In this document: positions 25,501 through 35,700 of the stretch, piece by piece
Numbering within the stretch: position 1 is the stretch's first letter
How the letters are laid out: every line of letters starts with the position of its first letter
NCBI GenBank assembly: GCA_947172415.1
Contig: OX359202.1
Coordinates: 6,000,899-6,064,898 of the forward strand
Reading direction: 5' to 3'
Length of the DNA: 64,000 bases
From: Chondrosia reniformis
Taxonomy: Eukaryota; Porifera; Demospongiae; Chondrillida; Chondrillidae
Position numbers and translations under genes: made by a program
The notes under the pieces: generated by a model
What the model was told of the DNA's origin: nothing
The model's input: the letters and a program-made list of their open reading frames with translations, nothing else
Database searches by the model: none

Positions 25501-28500
25501 GTATAGAATGAACTATCACAACCCATCATTAAATGGTGGAACCATCCAGGCTATGATCAGGAACACAGGTCTACAGGGATCTGCTGACATAATAACGGAA
25601 GCTTCCTGTGCCTGTCAGTTGATAATGACACTGTCCAACACAATTATGTGGATATCCAGGCCTAAGATAACAGTTATTGTGGAGTTATTTGCAAAAAGTG
25701 ACTGTAGTCAAGCAGTTGATTGTAATGAGCCTTCAGCCTACTTGAATATCAGCACATTTCCTAATCTACTGATTTGTAACTTTAAAAACACATATTACTG
25801 TCTCCAAGAGCTTACCTTTAGTGAAGGAAACTTCAGCATGCCTGTAATATCAATTACGGCATCTTTAAGCAATATGTCTGAGATTGCTTCTGAATCAGTT
25901 ACGTTGAGGAGTGCAAATGAGGTAAATATTAATGTAAATGAGCTATCTTGGTCTCAAGTTGGTGTTAGCTATCCTAATGAACCGAGTAGGTTTGATCTGG
26001 TCGGTAACTTCACTCCTAGTGTCAGTGGATATACAGCAGTTTGCAGTTGTCCAAATTCATCCTGTGAAGTGAGATCTAACTCATTTTTCCTTATCTCAGA
26101 TAAATTCAATGAAGAGATAGTTGTAACTGGCTTGAGATTGCAATCAGCTAAAAGTGACGATTTGTTAAGCTTGGAAATCCAAACAAACGAGACTTTTGTA
26201 AACTGTTCAATTCAAAGTATTTCATTAGAGGATGGCATTAAACTGACTGTCCAACCCTCTACAGCCGTCCTGAATGTTACTAATAAAAGTGTTGTAAAAG
26301 TGTTTGGATACGCTAGTAAATATAAACTTTTAAATGTCGCACCTCTAAATTACGAGAGGTTGTCCTTTGATTTGCTGGCATTTGCATTGTATTCAGATGG
26401 AAGTATTTCCAAATCTGCAGTTTCTTGTTCCAGCTCAAATAATGACATCCTTAAGGTTGAAACAAATTGCTCCAGTGTCTATTTCCAGGGTGATGAAATG
26501 GTTGGTGGTAACGTGAATGTCACTATTTCTGCTGGTAGTCAAACAGCAGTGTTGCAGTTCGGAGTGTGGGTACCTGTTACTATGAAGGTAGAGGTGGATG
26601 ATGCAACACTTAATTTCATTGGCCATTCCTGTGATCCTGTCTACCAGGAAACCCAATTGACACTTTTTGCTACCTTCAGCAGTTTTGCAGCTGATGTAGA
26701 TGTCACTTGTCAAGTGGATGCATCAAAAGCTCTTAAATATAATCCTACAATAGTTAATGTGACCAGTGAATTGAAGGTGATTGGTCTATCCATTGGCTCA
26801 ACTGAAGTAAACGTCACACTTCTGTCTGGTATCACGGCCTCTATTTCTCTCACAGTATCAGATGAATCTGTCGAAGCCAAGTATATTGATACATTTGTGA
26901 TTTCTGATATACAAATGGCCCTGAATAGCTCCGTAAATGGCAGTATTGACACAGTTGACATTACCCTAAGTAATGAACTGCAATATGCTGATATTAGAGG
27001 CATTGTAATTGCCGTTGTGGTCTTTAATGACGGCAAAAGGATGATTGTTCCAGCAGATCATACTAAAATTACTTACAACGAAGGACCATTTGCCATCAAT
27101 AACCCATTCCTAGTACCACTTCAGAAAGGTGAAGGTAGTCTCATAATCGATTGGTCCTGCTTGGAGCAGTCAGCTTCAGCTGTAGCTGAAGTGAATATTA
27201 ATCTTGATAATCCGCTGAACTTGGTGATTCAGCTCCAAGACCCAAGTGAGCAGCCAATCATTAGCCAAGCCTCAGATTTTGCTGCCATGCAGTTGAATGT
27301 TGCTTCATTTTTACTGTTTAAAGTATTTCTAACATATCCTGATGGACACATTGCAGATGTCACAAAGTATGCAGATACAAGTGTATCCAACAGTACTGTA
27401 CTACAGGCTCTCTGTGAAGATGTTTGTAATGTCACTGTTAGGAGTAATTCACCTGGTAACTATCAGCTCTTGACAACATATGCGAACTATAACCTCACGG
27501 CTAATTTCAAATTTACTGTTGTTGAAACTACTGAACTGAATGTGTCTATCCATCCCTATCCTGAATACAATAATTCTCACACCGTTACAGTTGATACTGT
27601 GTATCTGATTAGTGAGGGAAAGTACCAATCTGCAGTTCTGCTGGCCAATGCTGTCTTGAGCAATGGCGACAGGGTCCCAGTCCCACTTGATGTAACTGAC
27701 ATTGATAGTAGTAGTGGGGTCGAATTGGTTCCATTGGACAGTTACTCGGAAGTAATCCATGTAGTAACTGATGTGTCCACAGCCTCACTCTCACTCACTG
27801 TCAAAACCAATGTTGCCCTCACAGACACTATCCGCTTGACTATCTCCAAGAATCGTCCAATAATCACAAGCATATCAGGTTGCCAGACGCGTGAAGTGAA
27901 CAACAAGACTGTCATAGATTGTGTGCTAGAGTTGGAACACACTACTGTGACCAGTCTGTATGAAGATGGTGAGCCTTTGTATGTCTCCCTATTGACTTTT
28001 GACCACTCTGATGAAGTCACTATAAGTGACGAGACTGGTGAAATTGTGTCCCTTAGAAATCATCATAGGGAGATCAGTATAACAGTGTACTCGTCTGCTG
28101 ATATGGCAGTCAGTAGCACACTAAAGTATTGGCCAAATCGGTTGCCTGGAAACTATGAAATTGATATTGGCTTTAAGCAAGGCAACCCCTTTAGTAATGT
28201 GGCAGTAGATGACATCTTCACTGTACCCATTTCATTCACACCTGGAAGCGTGCCTGTTGGTATTTTAGAAGTAGAAATTCAGGTTAGTGGTGATGCCATT
28301 GAATTAATGGATGCAGAACCGGGGTCTCAATGGAGGGATAGTTTCTTTCTATATGAAAAGGAATCAAATGGGAATGAAACGACACTGGTTACATTGGGAG
28401 GCATCTTACTGGAAGGTGTAAGAAGTGAGACAGATGTCCTGGCTTATTTGAACTTCAAGGCTAAATCAGCCGGCAGTGTGTCCTATAATGCTACAGTTTT

Positions 28501-31500
28501 GTATGCAACAGAACCTGATTTCTACACCAGCAATGGAGTTGAAGATGTGTCATCTCCAGCTGCCTCGGTTACACAATCAATAAGTGCCAGCAGAAAGAGG
28601 AGGCAGATGAACCTATTGGGTGAGAGAATAAGCTTTGGAGAAGGAACTAGACATAGAAGACAAGACATGTGTGAGCCAATACCAGGAGATATTAATAGGG
28701 ATTGTTTGGTGGATCTCCGTGACATTGTTACTATTCAATACTATACAGTGTATCAGGTTAATAACTTTGCATCATCGGAGGGTTCTGATGTGATGAGTAA
28801 TCCTGAATTCGATAATGTTAATGCAACATTACTAGCCAATGATCTTGATCAAGATGGAATTATATCAGTGTCTGATTTAGTGTATGCAGAAAAGCTATCA
28901 CTTAACGAGATAAATACTATTGAGGACATCACTTTCTTGCCCAATACCACCTCTCAGTGCACGGTTATTTCAGTGTCAGGCTGTGTATTTAATAGTGAAG
29001 GTCAGCCTGCAAGTATTTCTACAAGTGTAGTTCTAGTGTATTTGTCTGCCAATAACTCAGATTTACATCTGTCCCTCTCAAATAACTCTACATGGAAATC
29101 CGAGGGATATGTGAGCTTATCATCCACCCAAAATGGCAGCATTCTTGTGGCTAATTTAACTTCTGAGAACTCATGTACTAGGTTTAGAATACAATCCAAT
29201 GAAGGTTTCCAAGCTCCTCAAGGAAGCATAAGTGTTAATATCTTACATGGGATTATTGATACAGATAGTGGATCAAATGTAATAATTGGAGAGAGTTTTG
29301 CTGTTCTGTCTGGTGCCGCCCCCTCTGACTCCACTTCTGGTGTTGTTGAAGAAAGCATTGACATAGGTTATGAGGTGTTTGGCAGTTCCAATATTCTTCT
29401 ACCTTCCAAACTCATTCCATTGCATGTCATCAGATGCTTAGAACCAGCTGTCCCTTCCTCAGTTAGTCCTACTAGTCTATTTGCATCTACCTCTTCTGCT
29501 GTAATCACCTCTTCTGCTGTAATCACCTCTTCTGCTCTAATCACCTCTTCTAGTGTTGTACAAACAAGCAGTAGTACCTCTGGGCCAGAATCATCTTCTA
29601 CCAGCCAACCAGAATCTTCATCTAGCAGCCAACCAGAATCTTCATCTAGCAGCCAACCGGAATCTTCATCTAGCATCCAACCGGAATCTTCATCTAGCAT
29701 CCAACCGGAATCTTCATCTAGCAGCCAACCGGAATCTTCATCTAGCAGCCAACCGGAATCTTCATCTATCAGCCAACCGGAATCTTCATCTAGCAGCCAA
29801 CCGGAATCCTCATCTAGCAGCCAACCGGAATCTTCATCTAGCATCCAACTGGAATCCTCATCTAGCAGCCAACCGGAATCTTCATCTATCATAGAAGCTA
29901 CTAGCACATCAATTCCTTTAGCAGTGATTTCCACTAGCACTAGCACTAGCCTCAGTTCCACTGCAGTCCCCACTGAATCTGGACCACCAGGAACGACAGC
30001 TGGGTCAGGTTCAGGAGTAGTTACAATAGCAGCTGTTGTGGCAACTCTTGTTATTGTTGTTGTGATAATAGTATTCATAGTTGTGATGTTTTGCGTGTTC
30101 AGAAAAATGAGAATGAAGGGAGGCTACAAGCCGAGTGAAGTGAGACACAACGGATATAGAAATGAACATACGGGTCATGACTATTTCTTTCAACAAGAAG
30201 AGCAAATAGTGAGTCCTAATGACTTCCTCATCTTGTTGATAATTAACGGGGATGAATATTTGATAAAGTCTTATTGCCTTTTCTTGTGACAAATTTACCT
30301 TTTTATTAGTTGTGTGGTCACTTAAATTTTAGACTTTAAAGGTAGTAAAAAGGAGTACATTTCAGTATTTATCCCCGTGTTCTGGAATGCTTCTAGAACT
30401 TCTGTATTATATTAGACCCAGGCCTAAATCATCGCACAATACTTTATAAGCGTTATATGTACACAATGTAGTGTCTTGGGTCCTTGATTATCAGCTCATT
30501 TTGATACAAATGAAATACAATCTATGTATATACTGTTTGTACAAATCTGGTGTTGTATATATGTACATACTCGCTAGGCATTGTTTTTATTTTCAAAATT
30601 GTTTTATTTACCTTCCAGGAAATGAGCCCCATAGATATAGTTCCCATGGCTCCCCATGATAACGATGAGAGATTTGAAGATACTACCCAACCCAATTTAG
30701 GATACATTAATCAAGCCTTCTCCATGACAGAGAAGAGTGGAAGTATTCCTAGGCCACACCACGCCAACGGGCATTCAAAACAAGTAAGTAGACTTTTAAA
30801 TACAAACTTTTCTGTCAATTTGAAAGTATTATTTCTTCATCTAACATTTTGCTATCTCTGTAGGTAAATGGGTCTGTTGCCATGGAAATGAATCATGTTT
30901 TTCATACATCAACCCCTGCTCGTGCACATCACTCTAGTGCACCGTATGATGATGAAGAGGTAGATTTATTCTTTGATGAATATACTACTAACCCTTACTT
31001 GTCACTTGGCTTGACACCAGCCTCCCAATTGTCCCCTGAACACGACTTTGGTTATTTCCCGGGACTTCCCCCACCCATCTCGCCAGCTATTAATGACTCA
31101 AGCTACAGTATATCAGTGGATGGTCCACTAGTTACTGGAAATCCGGTTGCTTTACAAGATCTACCATCTTCTAATGGTAGTGTTCGTCGTGTGGTCAGAA
31201 CGGGTCCACGTGACTTAAAAGAACTGTCACTTTCACGGACCAAACTGGAGACTGTACCAGAACATTCAGATTCTAGTTCCATGGATGTTGCTTATAGAAG
31301 GGCCTCCAAATCTTCAGAGGGTTTTAAATGGTCTCAGGAAAATGAAAATCCCTCCAAACCAGGAAGCCTATCACGATTTTCCCCATCAGAAAACCAGGAT
31401 CTCATATTTCCCTCCGCATCGTTATCGTTAGGGCATGGCTCCCAAACTTCAAATACTAAAGGAAATAAAGGCATTTTGCCTTCTAAATTACCAGTCACTA

Positions 31501-32012
31501 ATGGAACCACAAGTCCTCAGGATGGGCATATGCTCCCTTCCCCTTATCATAGAACAAATGACAACACACTCTCCTTTCCTGTGACTAAACCTAGAATTCT
31601 TGAGGACATGGAGCCGGAGAGAGATAATCCAAGCATTATACAACAACCACTTTGGGCCTCTGAACCAGCAGCCCAAAGAGAAAGATATAGACAAATGATT
31701 GTTGAAGAAGAAAGATTAAAGCGTAGGGAACAGGAGAGGCAATCCTACCGAAAGGTAGGACCTGACGTGGAATTTTTTAATGAGCTCTATGGAGGAGGTT
31801 CTCACACTTCAGACCTATGGTCTCCTCAACCTAGAAGCTCAACATCACATTCATCAGGATCAGCAAACATTGTACGATCTCCATCACTACCACCACAACC
31901 ATCTAAATCAGGAAAGAGAATGTCAAGCCCTGCTAGTCCCATCAGTCCACTTGATTATTGTGGTCAAACAACTGATGAATTCTCTTCATACGACCAAGTA
32001 ACTTCTCTGTAA
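16549..32012 (+). CDS. Giant mucin-like TMEM132-related membrane protein with cohesin- and dockerin-like domains
   Basis: The model has eight exons: 16549-16716, 16882-17122, 17955-17992, 18913-18995, 20400-20837, 21028-30208, 30619-30783 and 30864-32012. The total is 3,820 residues in frame. Order: signal peptide ([18 protein letters not shown]); unrecognised ectodomain; Ser/Thr repeats; Pro/Ser repeats; Cys motif ([20 protein letters not shown]); TMEM132-like Ig/BIG domains; cohesin-like domain; two basic cleavage-like sites; dockerin-like EF pair; Ser/Gln/Pro/Glu repeats; TM helix near 30018-30110; tail of about 420 residues. Resemblance to TMEM132 is strongest at [20 protein letters not shown] and [24 protein letters not shown]132 proteins are cell-surface adhesion-type molecules containing a cohesin homologue. 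The weakest splice is 20837 to 21028 (donor GGGTTAGC), so the first five exons could belong to a separate gene. Confidence 0.75.
17150..20390 (+). other. Large introns of the giant gene (AT-rich)
   Basis: Between exons 2 and 5 only two small exons (17955-17992 and 18913-18995) are supported. The rest is AT-rich DNA with no recognisable gene or RNA. Around 19190-19310 the words tctgtggtttcgca and acagaaatgac are repeated, perhaps pieces of an unknown repeat. Confidence 0.4.
21070..24950 (+). repeat. Coding tandem repeats: Ser/Thr-rich mucin-like region
   Basis: There are two successive repeat families inside one exon. From about 21070 to 22190 the unit is about 33 codons ([15 protein letters not shown], then a linker with LASTSSSTL). 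From about 22190 to 24780 the unit is 29-38 codons ([20 protein letters not shown] and SSPEETISF, alternating with an insert containing SIPIVITSS). Neighbouring units are almost identical at DNA level, including silent sites, so the array is young or kept uniform by conversion. The Ser/Thr density is typical of densely O-glycosylated stalks. Long reading frames on the opposite strand (20980-22176, 22192-24894) and in shifted plus frames are by-products of the repeat. Confidence 0.9.
24958..25345 (+). repeat. Coding tandem repeat: Pro/Ser (SFSPSP) hexapeptide array
   Basis: An 18-bp unit coding SFSPSP or SFSPSS is repeated about 20 times, flanked by SPSPSPSP runs. It forms a stiff, probably glycosylated spacer between the mucin-like region and the Cys-containing globular part. 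A shadow frame reading PVPAPAS on the same strand is not a gene. Confidence 0.9.
25900..28150 (+). other. TMEM132-like Ig/BIG domain region
   Basis: Translated residues show repeated beta-sandwich patterns with long alternating hydrophobics. Segments close to TMEM132 include [17 protein letters not shown] and the following VTMKVEVDD, the stretch with [17 protein letters not shown], and [18 protein letters not shown] further BIG-like pattern is [20 protein letters not shown]. Cysteines are present in several blades and N-glycosylation sites (NVT, NTS, NGS) are common, as expected for an extracellular protein. Confidence 0.65.
28185..28565 (+). other. Cohesin-like domain (within giant protein)
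   Basis: The segment [20 protein letters not shown], then [20 protein letters not shown], followed by [20 protein letters not shown] and YLNFKAK follows the bacterial cohesin pattern. That pattern is a V.VP..F..VP..G strand, a Y/V-D...L strand with a following G, a G...F/I strand, and a .GV.A.I.FK.K strand. No bacterial-style compositional change marks it, so it appears to be an integral part of the animal exon. Confidence 0.65.
28684..28925 (+). other. Dockerin-like double EF-hand domain (within giant protein)
   Basis: There are two calcium loops with dockerin spacing. The first is [19 protein letters not shown] (D1, N3, D5, D9, D12). The second, about 45 residues later, is [19 protein letters not shown] (D1, D3, D5, D12). 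Each loop is followed by one helix, as in dockerins and unlike true helix-loop-helix EF hands. PGD directly before the first loop is also typical. RKRR (about 28593) and RHRR (about 28650) lie between this domain and the cohesin-like domain. Confidence 0.75.
29565..29890 (+). repeat. Coding tandem repeat: ESSSSSQP octapeptide array
   Basis: The 24-bp unit tcttcatctagcagccaacc plus ggaa codes SSSSSQPE. About 12-13 copies lie just before the membrane helix and form a juxtamembrane stalk. Single-base variants (agc to atc) are scattered along it. Confidence 0.9.
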
Positions 32013-32770
32013 ATACTTTTTTGAGAAATATAAAGTGTATTTAATATTTTTGCATTTGAATGTAAATAATTTGCTATTAACTATATAAACTTGTCCTGTC
32101 TTTGCTCTTTGCACAATTGCAAGTAACCGAAAACACCATTTTCATATATATTGTCTCCATTCTAGGTTTACACTAACACACAATATATATACAGTACAAG
32201 TTACAACATACCATATGTAGTATAATCTAATCTAATCTAATCTATAGCTATATAGTATAAGTAATATTATAATATTTATACGTACATCCATTCTTTATAC
32301 ATCTGCCCATGCAGTGCGCTGTCAATCATTCATATACTGCAGTCAATGAATATAGCTAGGCTAATTTCGAAAAGTGATAAAAACGTGCTCTTTTCATAAA
32401 GAAACTGAATTTAATTTGTTAGTGCAAATTGCCGCCTCTATATATATTATATATTCAGAAAATGGAATATGAGTTATAAAAATGACTGAAAGTGTTATCA
32501 TTCAAAATTGCATGTCATTATGGTCTATGCTGGCATAATTTGCCAATTATAAGGCCTGATCGTGATCAGCTATAGCTAGTGTAAGCAAGTCTATCTACTT
32601 CCTTATAATTTGGTAAATTAATGTTGGTATAAAATCCTATAAACAAAGGCAAAACATTCCTAACAACGTCTACACATTCTTCCAATAGCAACGTATGTAG
32701 TCACAACCTCAGCAATGCAAGAAAAATCTAATACACCAATGCGACTGGGCGAGATACCTCAACTATAACG
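32013..32770. other. Intergenic region before the prominin gene
   Basis: AT-rich DNA with a short ctaat pentamer run near 32228-32250. No gene was found. It must hold the 3' UTR of the giant gene and the prominin promoter, but no diagnostic motif was seen. Confidence 0.5.
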
Positions 32771-35700
32771 ATGCTCAGGGATTTCTGCGCAGTAGTTTTT
32801 TTAATCTCGATCTTGGTTCATCTCTCTTCTTCGCAGCAGTGCAATCTAGACGATGGCCGCGGTAACTTGCGGTATTCTCCCGTGACGCAAAGGGATAACG
32901 GTGAGGTTGTGGAGCTGCGGTCAACAGGTCTAAAGGGCTGGACAATTATTCCAGAGAACTTCATTAGAACAATATGGGGCAATGTACCTTTCCCATACGG
33001 TGAGGACGATATGTCTACACACCAGAGACATATACGTATATAGGATTTCTAGATGTGCCAATCACTGTTATAGTGCCATCCCTACTTTTAACTTCATTTT
33101 TGAATGTTTTTATTTAACTTACGTATATAGGATTCAATAGGCCAAAAATTATATATATACACATTTGCATACGCGGTGTCCATTTTTATGCATATTTATT
33201 TTTATGTAGTTGTTTTCACTGATACTGGGAATCGAATCGCTGCTTTCGTCGCTGGAGACGGTGCTATTGTAGCTGTAGGAGTCCTTGGTTTTGTATTTGG
33301 CTTTATATTTCTCGTTTGCTGCGTTTCTGTTTGCTGCTGTTGGTGCTGCTGTTGTGTGTTTCACGAAGACGAAGATGATTCCAAAAGTGTCTCTAAGAGT
33401 GAATATCAGAGATTGTTGATGTCCTTTATATGCATCGTCGTATTGGTGTCTTTACTACTTATATTGTTACTGTGAGTGTATATGAATATATACAATTATA
33501 TTATGTTGTGCCTAGTCCAGTGGTATATATAGCATGATACGTGTACAGTCTCGTCTTTCCCAATCAATTTTACCATAAGTAGTTCTATATTGTATATAAA
33601 CATTTTTCCTATTTATGGATTGGTCTATACATTGCTGCATAGGGTAATTGTCCTATAGTGTTCTTGGCACAATTCTGTATGCATGGAATACTTAAATATA
33701 TATGAACAATTATTTATTATTATAATCTCTATCTTTGAAAGTTGTACCACAATTTCTGTGGTTGAATTATGTTTCTTCCAAAAAGACTTTCAAAAAGGGG
33801 CAGACCTTGATTGATAAACCTAGAATATTAAATATATTGTCTTCCTCGTGATCACCAACTAAGTATTTGGCAAGTTAGAACAATCCCACTCATTCTTTAA
33901 ATATGTAGTTACCCTATATGTCATTGTAGGTGTACATTTGTGCTATACTTTGATTACACTGAGCTGTGACATATATATAAATTGCAAACAAATGGCTCTA
34001 TAATTATATACACAAGAACCTGCTACTGAAAATTAGGAAAATGAAACAGGTTAAGCCTGCATTAGATGTAATAAAGCTATTCTCTCAGAAACAAGGAGTT
34101 ATTAATGTAACCTAGAAATATTTCATTTTCTTACATTTCTTCTTTTCCTTTTGGATTTCACTATACACGTACATATATTACAGAATAAGATTTAATTGCA
34201 ACTTAAAACTTTTGTTGTTTCTATATATTTTCTACTGTTCTGTGAACCTGAACCTGACTTATATATGTATATAACAAATATGAAAATTTTCATATTGAAT
34301 CCAATAGTGCTGGAGGTATAATAGGATTGGTAGCTAATGCCTTTCTCCGGGATAGCATGATTGAGTTTCCTGATACAATTATATCATCCCTTGAAGGATG
34401 GAGAGACTTCTTTGAAGGAATTGATGAGGTACAGTAAGACTTATTGATTATATGTTTTGGAGAATTACATTTACTGGGCTATGTAGTTGATACACAGAAA
34501 TACATATAATATACTCAGTTACATTATATTACTCCAGTGGCATATAATTTCACACTTCATGAATGCCACATTCACTTAATACATCATATATATGTGTATA
34601 ATGACCAATGAAATAGGTTTATCAGAATATGGTTAGTATATGTACCAGGAATGCCACAAAAATGGCTGCCCTATTCAATGTATTATATACTTTTGCTCTT
34701 GTAAGCTCCCAGAACAGGTTTTTGTACGATCTATAATATATAATAGAAGTGTACTTGTGATGCATGATCTATATATGAATGTAAATACTTCATGTCCTTA
34801 AATATGCACAGGATTTGCGTCATGTGGCATTAGATGGGTTTACCGACACATTGACTTGTACAGATGAAAGGTTGCGTGGTATGTTAGTTGCATGCAGGGG
34901 AGTAACACATTAGCCTATATATGTATATGTACACATTTCATGCATTATTGCATACAATTACATGCCAAGGATTCACAGAAGATCAAGATAAAGAAAAAGA
35001 CAAAGATTCCCAGGATCACTGATGAAGGGTGGAATTCCCAGAAATGGCTGTCTGACCCAGTGGAGAAGAAGATGAAAGAAGGGAAAAGAAGGAAGAAAGG
35101 ACTCCTGTATCCTCATCCAAAAGCTCTCTTCAGGTTTAGTTCCCCTATAGGCTCTTTTACAGAATAGGCATATAGCATGTAGGAAAATAGTATCTTAGAT
35201 TTTTCATGCAACACCTGAAAACACTTCCTCTCAGACAGAGTCATGATTTGGAATAGCAGATAGCAGAATGTTTATCTAAAGTGTACTGTGTGTAATAAGT
35301 ATACGTAATATACATGAGCATATACTTTGTGTATGTCTTCTCTGCTGTCTCTGATCATTTATATACATATATATACTATACAGACTCTGGTACACTCTTA
35401 AGGGACCATGCAAGTATCGAGTCATTTCTTGATAGCTCCAATAACTGTGAGTATAATATCCTATTTATTTGATAGCTACATATATAGTGGCAAGGCATCA
35501 TAATACTGAGTGTAACAATCTTCAATTCTTACATGTAATACTCTATACACTAGAGAAAAATAAAAATTTTCTACAAAAATAGTGAAGATGTAGGGATGGC
35601 ACAAAAAGCACAGAAACAAGAAAGGGATGTTACACAGTGAAGCATTAGCTATATGCATGAATCATACAACACCCTTGCTTGTAGGATTCATGTATATAGC

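Noticed and set aside
28185-28925. Bacterial contamination or recent transfer as the source of the cohesin and dockerin
   Set aside because: The domains lie inside one long animal exon with uniform base composition, flanked by eukaryotic introns and a TM helix. Ancient transfer cannot be excluded.
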